A stretch of DNA of 64,000 nucleotides from JAODBQ01 sp047602055 (GTDB taxonomy: Bacteria; Actinomycetota; Acidimicrobiia; Acidimicrobiales; Ilumatobacteraceae). This document shows, piece after piece, positions 36,966-46,529 of the stretch (position 1 is the first letter of the stretch; every line of letters starts with the position of its first letter). The notes beneath the pieces were generated by a model. It was given only the letters and a program-made list of their open reading frames with translations, was not told the origin of the DNA and searched no databases. The translations under genes were made by a program, and so were the position numbers. Where the stretch lies: NCBI GenBank assembly GCA_047602055.1, contig JASGIG010000001.1, forward strand, positions 4,882,066 through 4,946,065, given 5' to 3'.

Positions 36966-38216
36966 TTATTGCAACCATTCGCGCATGACGCCGATGATGG
37001 CGACCAGCTCGGCTTCTTCCATGATATAGGCAGGCATGCAATACAGGATATTCCCGATTGGACGAAGCCATGCGCCTTTGTCCAGCGCGAAAGCCTTGAA
37101 GCCGTCGAGCACCGCAGCGTCGGTAAGCTCCAGCGCGCCCAATGCCCCGATCACTCTCTTCTCTACGATGGCAGGAGATTGCAGGGTGTCGAATTCGCGG
37201 CGGATGACAGACTGGATATGGGCTATTTTTTGGAGATAATGGCCGGATTCGATCAATTCGATGCTTTTTGCCGCCACGCTACAGGCGAGGGCATTCGCCA
37301 TGAAAGTAGGGCCGTGCATAAGGGCCGTTTTGTAATCCTCACCCAGGAAGCTGTCGTACACGCGTGTCGTGGCGAGGGTCGCCGCATGGCCCATATACCC
37401 TGCCGTGAGCGCCTTTCCGACGACCATGATATCCGGTGTGATGCCGGCATGCTCAGCGGCAAACAGCTTTCCCGTACGGCCGAAACCGGTGGCGACCTCA
37501 TCGAAGATCAGCAGGATGTCATATTGATCACAAAGCCGGCGGGCGGCCTGCAAATATTTCGGTGAATAAATGTGAAAACCGCCGGCACACTGGACGATGG
37601 GCTCGAGGATAAAGGCCGCCAGCTCGTGATGGTGCTCGCGGAAAAGCGTCTCCATCCGGTCGATAGCGGGTTGAACGATTTCCGGGGGAGCATCGAAGCC
37701 GCCGGTCGGAATCTCCAGCAGGAATCCACGATGCAGGACGGCAGAAAAAGCATGCGTAAAATCGGAGTCATCGCTGACCTCCATGGCCTTGAACGTATCG
37801 CCGTGATAACAGTTCTTCAAGGACACGAAACGGGTCTTTCCTTGTATGCCCTTGTTGGTCCAGTATTGGATGGCCATCTTGAGGGCAACTTCGACGCCGA
37901 TAGAACCGCTATCGGAGAAAAAAACATGATTGAGCCCTTCGGGAGTGATGCGAACCAGCGCCTTTGCTAGATCGATGGCCGGGTCATGGGTGATGCCGCC
38001 CAACATGACATGTGCAAACCGGGATGCCTGATCGGACAGGACCTTATTGAGCTCGGGGTGGTTATACCCGTGAATAACGGACCACCACGATGAAATACCA
38101 TCTATCAGGCTTCTGCCATCTGCCAGCTGCATGCGGACGCCCTGACCGCCGGTCATTTTGGGAATCCGCCCCACGTATTTCATCTGGGCGTACGGGTACC
38201 ATACATTTGATTCCAT
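36966..38216 (-). CDS. bioA: Adenosylmethionine-8-amino-7-oxononanoate aminotransferase
   Basis: The 416-residue protein is a class III aminotransferase. The BioA hallmark DGISSWWSVIHGYNHP is at about residues 39-54. IFDEVATGFGRTGK is the PLP-binding Asp region, and the Schiff-base Lys is K268 in VVGKALTAGY. It transfers the amino group of S-adenosylmethionine to KAPA, giving DAPA in biotin synthesis, in the cytoplasm with PLP. No other bio gene is present nearby. It is followed after 33 bases by the sulfatase-fusion gene, which is probably only a positional neighbour. Confidence 0.95.
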   Translation of the reverse strand: MESNVWYPYAQMKYVGRIPKMTGGQGVRMQLADGRSLIDGISSWWSVIHGYNHPELNKVLSDQASRFAHVMLGGITHDPAIDLAKALVRITPEGLNHVFFSDSGSIGVEVALKMAIQYWTNKGIQGKTRFVSLKNCYHGDTFKAMEVSDDSDFTHAFSAVLHRGFLLEIPTGGFDAPPEIVQPAIDRMETLFREHHHELAAFILEPIVQCAGGFHIYSPKYLQAARRLCDQYDILLIFDEVATGFGRTGKLFAAEHAGITPDIMVVGKALTAGYMGHAATLATTRVYDSFLGEDYKTALMHGPTFMANALACSVAAKSIELIESGHYLQKIAHIQSVIRREFDTLQSPAIVEKRVIGALGALELTDAAVLDGFKAFALDKGAWLRPIGNILYCMPAYIMEEAELVAIIGVMREWLQ

Positions 38217-38241
38217 AGCGCTGCGAAGATACGCTATGCGG

Positions 38242-38679
38242 CTATGCGTTGCGTGGCTGACCGGATTGCAGCAGCTTATTTTTGACGAAATATTCGTCCA
38301 TAAACTGGATGAGGAGAACCATCAGCACGGCCATGGCAATGCCTCCTTTCAAATCGAGGATCCTGTCGAAAACCGGACTGCCAGTCAGCTTCTTCAGCAT
38401 ATGCAGGATCCCATATCCGAGGGCGGCCACGAAGGATATAGCCAGCAGGGACTTGATGATACTGCGGAGCAGCTCGCAGCGGTACCGGATGCCTTCTACC
38501 CGAATCACCATCCGATCGGCAAAGCCGGCCGGCGCTTCGGCCGAAGGCGTCTCCTCCAGCAAAGAGAATAGCAGCTTGTAATCCTCCACGTCTTCCGGGG
38601 GAAATGCGGCGGAGTCATCGCGCTCCTGCGGATGATCTCCCAACCATTGCTGCAATGACCCGTCATTCGAATCGCTCAT
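38242..38679 (-). CDS. Small membrane protein paired with an ECF sigma factor, possible anti-sigma
   Basis: The 145-residue protein has an acidic N-terminal part (residues 1-50) and two membrane helices (about 73-93 and 108-128). It begins one base after the ECF sigma gene's stop, the position of an anti-sigma factor. No zinc-binding HxxxCxxC motif is seen, so it is not a ZAS-type anti-sigma. The family is not recognised; the role is inferred from its place. Confidence 0.65.
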   Translation of the reverse strand: MSDSNDGSLQQWLGDHPQERDDSAAFPPEDVEDYKLLFSLLEETPSAEAPAGFADRMVIRVEGIRYRCELLRSIIKSLLAISFVAALGYGILHMLKKLTGSPVFDRILDLKGGIAMAVLMVLLIQFMDEYFVKNKLLQSGQPRNA

Positions 38680-38680
38680 G

Positions 38681-39232
38681 TTATGCCCTTTTAAATGCCA
38701 ATGATAATTTTTCCTTCAATAACTTTCTGGCCCTGAACAAATAGCTTTTGACTATCCCCTCCGGCATCCCGGTAATGTCGCTGATCTCCTGACAGGAAAA
38801 CTCCCCGGTATGAAACAGCGTGATGACCGTGCGGTAGGCAGCAGGCAGCTGCTGAACGAGCTGCTCCAGATAGCGGGCCATGTCCTTTCTGGCAGTCAGC
38901 TCGCCGGGATCCTCCTCTGTAAAATGGACCTGTTCGCCATCCCCGGGGAGATCGGACATCGACACCTTATTGTACTTTTTCGCGTAATCGATGGCCGTAA
39001 AATAGGCAATTCTGGCGATCCAGGTGCTCAGCTTTGCCTCGAAATTGAACCCAGGCAAACCCTTATAAACCTTTATAAACACCTCCTGCGCAACATCCTC
39101 CCTATCCGACCGGGAGGAAAGCAGCCGGCCTGCAATGGAAAAAACCAATGCTTCATATTGACGTACCAACACCCCAAAAGCGGTTGCTTTGCCTTGCAAA
39201 ATCTCATGAACAACCAGCTTTTCATTAAACAT
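38681..39232 (-). CDS. ECF-type RNA polymerase sigma factor
   Basis: The 183-residue protein has region 2 (residues 20-90, with DREDVAQEVFIKVYKGLPGFNFEAKLSTWIARIAYFTAIDYAKK) and region 4 (residues 125-175, LPAAYRTVITLFHTGEFSCQEISDITGMPEGIVKSYLFRARKLLKEKL). This two-domain layout without region 3 defines ECF sigma factors. It is followed at once by a small two-helix membrane protein that may hold it inactive. Targets are not readable, but such pairs often control envelope or uptake genes in Bacteroidota. Confidence 0.93.
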   Translation of the reverse strand: MFNEKLVVHEILQGKATAFGVLVRQYEALVFSIAGRLLSSRSDREDVAQEVFIKVYKGLPGFNFEAKLSTWIARIAYFTAIDYAKKYNKVSMSDLPGDGEQVHFTEEDPGELTARKDMARYLEQLVQQLPAAYRTVITLFHTGEFSCQEISDITGMPEGIVKSYLFRARKLLKEKLSLAFKRA

Positions 39233-39342
39233 ATGCTAAAAGACAGGGGTTATTTCTTCCCGGTTGCAGAAAAATAAAAAATTTATTTTGCAACCCACCG
39301 GACATCGATACCGACTACTCTGGAAATTAAAATACTGAAAAT

Positions 39343-39678
39343 ATGGATTCTAATGCAGCCGCGGTGATCAGTTCATCCTCCTTCTTTGTCACTACCGCCT
39401 GGATCATCATCGCCTGGTTCAATTACCGGCTGAAGAAAAAGATCATTGAATCGGGGCCTGTGAGCCAGGACTCTGTCAATCTATTCAGGAATAATATCGC
39501 CGGCCCGGGATTTGAAGCCCTGAAATGGGGTTGTGTGTCATTTTTCGGCGGCATGGGCCTGGTATTGATCCAATTCCTTCCGCACGACAACGATTCACCC
39601 CTCCCCTATGGACTCGTAGCGATGTTTGGAGGCCTGGGCTTTTTGGTTTATTGGTTTATCGTCGATAAAAAGAAATAG
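39343..39678 (+). CDS. Small membrane protein of unknown function
   Basis: The 111-residue protein has three hydrophobic segments (about residues 8-27, 58-77 and 87-105) and a basic C-terminal KKK. It is divergent from the ECF sigma gene, with 110 bases between, and ends just before the convergent response regulator gene. No family is recognised with confidence. Confidence 0.65.
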   Translation: MDSNAAAVISSSSFFVTTAWIIIAWFNYRLKKKIIESGPVSQDSVNLFRNNIAGPGFEALKWGCVSFFGGMGLVLIQFLPHDNDSPLPYGLVAMFGGLGFLVYWFIVDKKK

Positions 39679-39682
39679 CCGG

Positions 39683-40193
39683 TCAGATGAGCTTGAGCTC
39701 ATACGCGACCTTGATCAACCCGACGGAATTCTTGACATCCAATTTGTTGATCAGGTTTTGGCGATGAGAATCGACGGTTCTTTTGCCGATGGAGAGGGTC
39801 TTTGCAATTTCATCATTGGTCATCTCCTGTGCGATCAGGCGCAGGATCTCGATCTCTCTTTTGGTCAGGTTTCAGCTCATACGGTTCGACATTCTTCAGA
39901 ATATATCCCTTGGCGCCGGCTTCGATCATGCTGGTAACATAATCAGCCTCGGCATAATTGGACAGCGCCAGGATCCTGGTGCCCGGTTTATACAACAGGA
40001 CGGAACCGGTCAGCGCCATGCCTGTCATATCGGGCAGTTGATAATCCATTAGAATCAACCCGAAGAGGAGTCTACGAAATACGGACTGACCACCAATATT
40101 CATACGAATAATCTCTTCGAGATACAGGTCTCGGGCATTCTTCGGATATGGCGGCAGATACGCACCGCGAAAAACATCCCCGACAAGCTGCAT
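39683..40193 (-). pseudogene. NarL/LuxR-type response regulator, N-truncated and frameshifted
   Basis: The part from DLILMDYQLPDMTG-like residues (here LILMDYQLPDMTG) through ILALSNYAEADYV and AGAKGYILKN is the second half of a receiver. In another frame a LuxR helix-turn-helix follows, with LTKREIEILRLIAQEMTNDEIAKTL and RTVDSHRQNLINKLDV. The frame breaks near 39,868 (one extra base). The first 55 residues do not look like a receiver and lack the acidic Asp pair, so the 5' part is missing or corrupted. The apparent ATG lies right after the Lnt-like stop (TGAATG). No sensor kinase is nearby. Confidence 0.7.
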
Positions 40194-41350
40194 TCAGGAG
40201 ATCTTCGACCGGCGCCTACGCGAAATCGAGAGCGCCAGTATCCCAAGAATTGAAAGCCATCCGAAGAGATCGCTGGTGAAAGGATAAAATGTCGTCAGAT
40301 GCGCTGCCGGCAGCTCTGCTGACAGGATCCAGGGCTCGAGCTGAAATGATCATTCACGGCAAGGATCTTGCCTCGTGGGTCTGTCATGATGGACAATCCG
40401 TTACGATCTGCCCGAACGACCGAGCAACCATTCCCGATGCCCCGGAAGACGGCCACGATGGAATGCAATGGATCGATCTCCTGCCAATCCGATGCGGGGT
40501 TGAGGAATATATCCGCATGCTGCCGGCCAAGCTGTGTAAATACTTTGGGAAAATCGGCGTCCCAGCAAATGGCGGCGGCCAGCTTTCCATCCGGACCAAA
40601 AAGCAGGATCTTGGGGGACACTTCGGACCAGACTACGGTGTGCGCCGGAGGCGCCTTCTGTGCGGGTGGCATCGATCAGCCGGGACAGATCTGCATTGGT
40701 GCCAGCGGTGAATGCCCCCAGGTCTTTCTCCGCGACATACTTCCAAAGCAATTGACCTTCCCGATCCTTGTCATGCGTGTGCATGGCTGCGATCCGGACC
40801 GAATTCGTTTTTAGCGGCATCGCCAGCCGGAGTCCGCCATAAACGACCACGGCCGTCCAGATGGCGCCATAGATCAGCAATCCCTTCCCGTATACCATTG
40901 GCCGGGCTGCGTTATCTGCACACCAGGTGATCATCGACCCAAACCAGGTGATCATGAACGTCATGCCCCATAATCCGAAGATCAAAGCCAGCTGGCTGAA
41001 CGACAAAAAATCGTATTGGGAATAGGCAAGCACTCCTGTTATGCCGAAAGGACTCACCAGGCTGTTGACAAAATCGAAACCCATGCCCAGTAAAAAAGGA
41101 AGATAGAACAGGATATTTCCCGGATCGTCATAGGTGAAGCGCCAGAAGGACAGCTGCGATCAAATACCTGTCAACAGCGGTAGGATCAGCCAGGGACGCC
41201 GGAAGAAGGATCGCGCGAGACGCGCAGCAGACAAAGGGGATACAGCCAGGCAGCAAGGGAAAAAGAGAACCGGCCATTGCTGAACAATAAGAAAAATGCG
41301 CCTGCCGACAACAACAGGATATGGCTTCTTTTTGGCATGGAATCGTTCAT
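40194..41350 (-). pseudogene. Apolipoprotein N-acyltransferase (Lnt)-like gene, broken
   Basis: Fragments in all three frames join into one product. It starts MNDSMPKRSHILLLSAG at 41350 with N-terminal membrane helices, and continues with a helix-rich middle (YDFLSFSQLALIFGLWGMTFMITWFG). A nitrilase-fold domain follows with VVWSE (catalytic Glu) and ICWDADFP (catalytic Cys), then a C-terminal helix DLFGWLSILGILAL. Breaks lie near 41,215, between 40,650 and 40,680, and near 40,345. The stretch between Glu and Cys is short, and the catalytic Lys/PFGE motif of Lnt is not visible. It is also shorter than Lnt (about 385 against 500 residues). Some of this may be real decay. Confidence 0.65.
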
Positions 41351-41427
41351 GGATTGGGTCTAATACCCGTAAATTATGCGATATTCTCATTTTCAGCAAA
41401 TCCTTCCTGCCTGCTGCCTTTTTGCCT

Positions 41428-42557
41428 TCATTCGATCAGATGGGGCACAAAGCGGCTCAGGTTGTCGGTAACGAGATTCGAGGCCTCGCGGATACCGATG
41501 CCGGCGGGCTGCTGACCAATGATCCAGCTACCAATCAGCGGATAATTCCCATCGAAATCGGGTAAGGAAAAAAGCTGCTGATAGATATGCCCGTCTTCGC
41601 CATATTCGCCGTCGGTACTTTGGAGTACCTCCCCATCGATGACGATATCTATATTGGCGCCTTCCCGGGACAGGATGGGCTTTTTCACGTACTCGGTCAG
41701 CGGATCAGGGGTAAAATAGGCTGGCAGGAGATTTGGATGATCGGGGACAGCTCCCATAACACCGGCAGGATAGCCTTGTTGGACAGGATCATCTTCCAGG
41801 CGGGTTCTATGAAAAAAGCGGCGCTGCGATCCTCCAGTATGTGGGGGCCGAACTCTTCAGCAGTCAGCCATTCCCAGGGATAGAGCTTGAACAGATTCCG
41901 GATGGGTTCGCATCTGTCGTCGACGAACACCTGCTGCTCGGCATCCCATCCGATGTCCTCGATAAATTGAAAACGGGTATCGATGCCTGCCTGCATGGCG
42001 CAATCCCGAAGATACTCGACATTGGTGAGATCTTCCAGACTGCCTTTGATACAACCGGCATGCAGGGGACCGGGATAGAGATAAGATCGTACAAACGACC
42101 AGGTATCGATCAGCTTTTCATGGATGCTGTTGAATTGATCTTTTGCAGGATCCAGGTCCTGCAGCCAAAACCATTGTACGATACCCGCTTCATAGAGACT
42201 GGTGGGCGTATCGGCATTGAATTCCAGCATTTTTATCTGACCATCCTTGTAGCAGAGATCGAATCGTCCGTAGATAGAAGGATGATCTTCATTCCAGCTT
42301 TTTTCGAGATAGGGAATGAATTCTTCCGGAATTTGAAATAGCGAATAGAGACGGTTTTCGATCACAAACTCGACGGCTTCGAGACAAATACGCCACAGAT
42401 CGGCAGTTGCCTCTTCGATGTGCAGGATCTCATCCATGGTAAATGAATAATAAACGCTTTCATCCCAATAAGGGACATTGGTGGTATGAAAGCCAAAACC
42501 GATGCGTTCTACGGCCTGCTGCCAATTGTTGCGGGGAGTGGTTGGTATTCTATACAT
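41428..42557 (-). pseudogene. Glutathionylspermidine-synthase-like ATP-grasp protein, frameshifted
   Basis: The best start is the ATG at 42557 (MYRIPTTPRNNWQQAVERIGFGFHT). The product of about 376 residues matches the GSP_synth family (YgiC/YjfC-like): YWDESVYYSF, GRFDLCYKDGQIKMLEFNADTPTSLYEAGIVQWFW, FIEPAWKMILSNKAILPVLWEL, then after the break PDHPNLLPAYF and KPILSREGANI. One base is missing near 41,751, in a run of C. The ATP-grasp core is otherwise complete, so sequencing error is likely. In E. coli ygiC sits beside the small lipoprotein-like gene ygiB; here too a small lipoprotein gene lies just upstream. Confidence 0.85.
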
Positions 42558-42568
42558 GACAAGCTGAT

Positions 42569-42967
42569 TTACGATGCGGCGGAAGAAAAAGCGGATTTGC
42601 CGAAGCCGCCGCGCATCACGAACACGCGATTGCGCCAGAAGGCGCCTCTTCTCGCCGGGCGGCCAGGATACATAAAGCCATAACGCGGGCCGAAAATGCG
42701 GCTCCAATCAATATTGATATTTAGGTTCCACGGATAGGCGTTGTAAGGATACAGGGTATCCTCGCCGGAATAAACGCCGTAACCCGGATACGTGCTGTAA
42801 CCGGGATCCTCCTGATAAAATTGATTGCCGGGGGGCTGAGGAGGTGCTGCCATTAAATTCGGATCGACCGAGGACAAGCGGGGGGTCGAAGAAGGTACGA
42901 CCTGCTGGTTGCAGGATGCAAAAGCAGCCGTAATGAGTACCAGGTGTAATTTTGCTGACTTTTTCAT
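42569..42967 (-). CDS. Small Pro/Tyr-rich lipoprotein
   Basis: The 132-residue protein has a lipoprotein signal with lipobox AAFASC (lipid Cys at about 19) followed by NQQ. The mature part is rich in Pro, Tyr and Gly (YSTYPGYGVYSG). It lies 11 bases before the glutathionylspermidine-synthase-like gene and 23 bases after another envelope gene, so the three may be one operon. No family is recognised. Confidence 0.6.
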   Translation of the reverse strand: MKKSAKLHLVLITAAFASCNQQVVPSSTPRLSSVDPNLMAAPPQPPGNQFYQEDPGYSTYPGYGVYSGEDTLYPYNAYPWNLNINIDWSRIFGPRYGFMYPGRPARRGAFWRNRVFVMRGGFGKSAFSSAAS

Positions 42968-42990
42968 AACAGATCAAGGGTGTTTTTAGG

Positions 42991-44154
42991 TTAGTAAGAT
43001 CCATATTCGAAATCGAAGGTCCATGCATTACCATCCAGGTTGGTCACAACCCGGTCGCCGTAATTCAACAGATGGTATTTGAGCGTGAATCCGACATGCT
43101 TGTTTTTCCGACCCCAAAAGAATTGGCCTCTCAGGCCGTTGTTGTAGGCAAACGTACCCACTAAGACCTGAGGCCCGCCGGTCATGGTATCGCCGCCTAT
43201 GAGATAATCCATGCCAGGCTCGGTCAAAAGCCCCAATTCGAAATACTTATGCCGGATCAGATAGCAGGTATAAGCCAGGCCCAGCATGCCGCCCTCGGCA
43301 TGACTGGTAGATTGCAGGGTATCATGAAACAAATACTTATAATCCTGATGAGCAGACCCTACCTTATAAGACCAGGCAAGATCGAACTCATGCACTTTAC
43401 TCCGGCCACCCAGCAGAATTCCAAAATAAGGATGAGGGCCCAGCAGCTGAAGATTACCGTTGGGGATCCACAAGCCGCCGGTTGCGGCCCAGACACCGGT
43501 GAAATGCCGCAGCTCAAAATCATCAACAGAATCATAATACTTTGTAGCATCGGCATGCGCATCCCGAATGGCGGGATAGCGGGCAGGATTTTGATTAAAC
43601 ATGGCTTTAGGACGAGTGATCTCTCCCGCGAAAACCCGACAATAAAATGATTCGGCGGAATCCAGCACCGGCAGGGTCTCCAGGCTTTGCGCCCATTTTT
43701 GGAGAAAAAGCATCAGCACGCGCAGGTTATCGGAGGCATCATATTTCACATAATCGAGCATAACCACTTTATCAAACTGCTCACCTTCTCCAGTCACATC
43801 CTTCAACAACCTGCTGTAGGCAGTAAACTCATGGATACAGTCCCAGGGCATGGGATAGCCGGAAGTAGTACGGGTTTGCACCGCGGCGAGAAGCCCTATT
43901 GAAAAAATGAGCTCGGGTCTGGGGCAGCCTGCGTCATACCAGTTATTAAGGAAATTATCGAGGGAATCGAATTTCTCCTGCTGTACCAACGCAGGCACAA
44001 GGACCGGGGCGGAGGAAAGAAACTGGATCTGCCGTCGATCCGAATATGGGATTGTTGAATTTTGGTAACGTTGGGCATGGACGCTCAGCGATAAGAAGAG
44101 GAGGATCAGGGGCACAAGCCACCAGCGATAAAGGTAGGGGTAGACCTGTTTCAT
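42991..44154 (-). CDS. Secreted protein of unknown function, possible outer-membrane barrel
   Basis: The 387-residue protein has a clear signal peptide (residues 1-28, ending VHAQ). Residues 30-210 are mixed alpha/beta with no motif I recognise. From about 225 to the end there are repeated amphipathic strands with Gly and aromatic residues (YFGILLGGRSKVHEFDLAWSYKVG, GFTLKYHLLNYG) and a C-terminal aromatic (DFEYGSY), consistent with an outer-membrane barrel. It is divergent from the GH42 gene (159 bases apart) and upstream of the small lipoprotein gene. Confidence 0.6.
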   Translation of the reverse strand: MKQVYPYLYRWWLVPLILLFLSLSVHAQRYQNSTIPYSDRRQIQFLSSAPVLVPALVQQEKFDSLDNFLNNWYDAGCPRPELIFSIGLLAAVQTRTTSGYPMPWDCIHEFTAYSRLLKDVTGEGEQFDKVVMLDYVKYDASDNLRVLMLFLQKWAQSLETLPVLDSAESFYCRVFAGEITRPKAMFNQNPARYPAIRDAHADATKYYDSVDDFELRHFTGVWAATGGLWIPNGNLQLLGPHPYFGILLGGRSKVHEFDLAWSYKVGSAHQDYKYLFHDTLQSTSHAEGGMLGLAYTCYLIRHKYFELGLLTEPGMDYLIGGDTMTGGPQVLVGTFAYNNGLRGQFFWGRKNKHVGFTLKYHLLNYGDRVVTNLDGNAWTFDFEYGSY

Positions 44155-44313
44155 GGATGTTTTTTAGGTTTGACGACAGCGAAAAACTGCTTTACAAATT
44201 TCGCCGGACCTCCCAAAAAACAAGTTAAACAGGCGTTAAACGCGGCGCATGGAGGGTTAATGGATGGTTAATAGTCTGCTGGTAGGATTAACTAAAATAT
44301 TTAAATTTGATCG

Positions 44314-46398
44314 ATGAGAAATATCGCACGTTGTATTGCCTTGCTGCTGCTGAGCCTGAATGGGCCGCAGCCATCCTGCTTTTCACAGCCCATGCCTTCG
44401 CACTTATTATATGGCGTCGCTTATTATGACGAATACATGCCGTATGACCGGCTGGAAAAAGATGTAGCGATGATGAAGGCGACGGGCATCAATGTAGTGC
44501 GGATCGCGGAATCAACCTGGAGCACGATGGAGCCGCAGGAAGGCGTCTTCGACTTTTCGCATATTGACCGGGTGCTGAACGCTATGCAGCGGGCGGGCAT
44601 TGGCGTCATCATCGGAACGCCTACCTATGCCATTCCTACCTGGCTTGCCCGGAAATATCCCGACGTGCTGGCCATCACTTCACATGAGGCCAATCAATAT
44701 GGTCCACGGCAAAACATGGATATCACCAATCCACATTATCTGCAATATGCCGAAAGGGCGATCCGGAAATTGCTCGGGCATGTGAAAGATCATGCGGCCA
44801 TCATTGGCTATCAGGTGGACAATGAAACAAAACCATATGGAACCAGCGGCCCGAATGTACAGCAGGCTTTTGTCTCCTATATGAAAGAAAAATTCGTCAC
44901 GCTGGACAGCATCAACCGGGCATTCGGCCTGGATTACTGGAGCAACCGGATCAATGCATGGGAGGACTTTCCATCGGTCAATGGTAGCATCAATGCCAGC
45001 CTGAATGCCGAATTTGCCCGATTCCAGCGATCGCTGGTGACACGGTTTCTGGCCTGGCAGGCGGCCATCGTGCGGGAATACAAAAAGCCGGGCCAATTCA
45101 TCACGCAAAACTTCGATCTGGATTGGCATGGCTTTTCTTATGGTATACAAACAGAGGTCGATCATTTCGCCGCGGCCCGGGCGCTGGATCTCGCCGGCAT
45201 CGATATCTATCATCCTTCGCAGGACAAGCTCACCGGCGTCGAAATATCCTTTGGAGGAGACCTGACCCGATCGATGAAGGGCGGCCGCAATTACCTGGTG
45301 ATGGAAACCGAAGCGCAGGGTTTTCCGGAATGGGTGCCCTACCCCGGTCAATTGCGCTTGCAGGCATTCAGCCATCTGGCCTCGGGCGCGAACATGGTAT
45401 CCTACTGGCATTGGCATTCTATCCACAATTCAGCCGAGACCTATTGGAAAGGCCTGCTGAGCCACGACTTCCAGCCCAATCCCACCTATGACGAGGCCGC
45501 TACCATCGGCGCTGACTTTCGCCGGCTGAGCGATCATCTGATAAACTTTCGCAGAAAGAATGCCGTCGCCATTCTCTTCAGCAACGAAGCATTGACCGGC
45601 TTCAATTCATTCTGGATGGGTGCAAGCTACAACGACGTGCTGCGGCGATACTATGACGCCCTCTACCGCATGAATATCGGTGCCGATCTGATCGACGGAA
45701 GCGCAGGTCCCCTGCGGCTGGAAGATTATTCCATGATTGTCATTCCGGGTCTGTATGCCGCACCCGATAGCCTGTTGCGCCGATTGAACGAATATGTAAA
45801 AGCAGGCGGTCATGTCGTCTACACATTCAAATCCGGCTTCTCCGATCAATATGTCAAGGTCCGGTCATCCATCCAACCTGGCATTATCGGCGAAGCCTGC
45901 GGTATCCGATACAGTCAGTTTACGACGCCAGGCAAGACGGGATTGACAAGCGGTCTCTTTCAAACAGCCCCCGCCAATAACTACACCGAAAAATGGATGG
46001 AGCTGATTGAACCTACTACCGCCACCGTCCTGGCGCATTATGATCATCCGGTTTGGGGTAAATATGCCGCCGTCACGGAAAACCGCTATGGCAAGGGAGA
46101 TGCCATTTATGTCGGAGCATTTACCAGCGATACACTGACTGAAAAAATACTGGCCTATGCAGTCAAACAAGCCGGCTTATGGAGCAACGACCAATCACTG
46201 CAGTGGCCGCTGATCACCAAATCGGGCACCAATCAGGCCGGAAAAACGATTCACTATTACTTCAACTATTCCGCTCAGCCGCAGTCTTTCCGATATCCTT
46301 ATAAACGCGGGACTTCTCTGATCGACGGCGGCAAAATCATGCAGGGCGCTTCAGTGAATCTGTCTGCCTGGGGTTTTATGATCATAGAAGAAGAATAA
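44314..46398 (+). CDS. GH42 family beta-galactosidase, secreted
   Basis: The 694-residue protein has an N-terminal signal peptide ending SCFSQP. The GH42 TIM barrel starts at about residue 30 (LLYGVAYYDEYMPYDRLEKDVAMMKATGINVVRIAESTWSTMEP). The acid/base is Glu171 in YQVDNETKP and the nucleophile probably Glu331 in LVMETEAQ. A trimerisation-like domain (residues 420-620) and a C-terminal beta domain follow. It hydrolyses terminal beta-galactosides with retention. Being exported, it could finish degradation of galacto-oligosaccharides from the PUL, but it lies outside it and on the other strand. Confidence 0.93.
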   Translation: MRNIARCIALLLLSLNGPQPSCFSQPMPSHLLYGVAYYDEYMPYDRLEKDVAMMKATGINVVRIAESTWSTMEPQEGVFDFSHIDRVLNAMQRAGIGVIIGTPTYAIPTWLARKYPDVLAITSHEANQYGPRQNMDITNPHYLQYAERAIRKLLGHVKDHAAIIGYQVDNETKPYGTSGPNVQQAFVSYMKEKFVTLDSINRAFGLDYWSNRINAWEDFPSVNGSINASLNAEFARFQRSLVTRFLAWQAAIVREYKKPGQFITQNFDLDWHGFSYGIQTEVDHFAAARALDLAGIDIYHPSQDKLTGVEISFGGDLTRSMKGGRNYLVMETEAQGFPEWVPYPGQLRLQAFSHLASGANMVSYWHWHSIHNSAETYWKGLLSHDFQPNPTYDEAATIGADFRRLSDHLINFRRKNAVAILFSNEALTGFNSFWMGASYNDVLRRYYDALYRMNIGADLIDGSAGPLRLEDYSMIVIPGLYAAPDSLLRRLNEYVKAGGHVVYTFKSGFSDQYVKVRSSIQPGIIGEACGIRYSQFTTPGKTGLTSGLFQTAPANNYTEKWMELIEPTTATVLAHYDHPVWGKYAAVTENRYGKGDAIYVGAFTSDTLTEKILAYAVKQAGLWSNDQSLQWPLITKSGTNQAGKTIHYYFNYSAQPQSFRYPYKRGTSLIDGGKIMQGASVNLSAWGFMIIEEE

Positions 46399-46419
46399 AT
46401 GCATACGTTTCATATGCAT
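46399..46419. terminator. Hairpin directly after the GH42 stop codon
   Basis: ATGCATA and TATGCAT form a 7-bp stem with a 7-base loop immediately after the stop codon of the GH42 gene. No U-run follows, so it is a weak terminator candidate. Confidence 0.3.
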
Positions 46420-46529
46420 AGATCGACAGGACAATCACCGGTGTTTGTCTCGATCTTACCGATTTTGGTATAAGGATCCTGTCCTTTCGTCGTATTTCAC
46501 ATTCTGTAAACACGGATAACCCGAATTTA

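Noticed and set aside
44302..44309. TAAATTTG as a -7 promoter box for the GH42 gene
   Set aside because: It lies only four bases before the ATG and has no TTTG at the right distance upstream.
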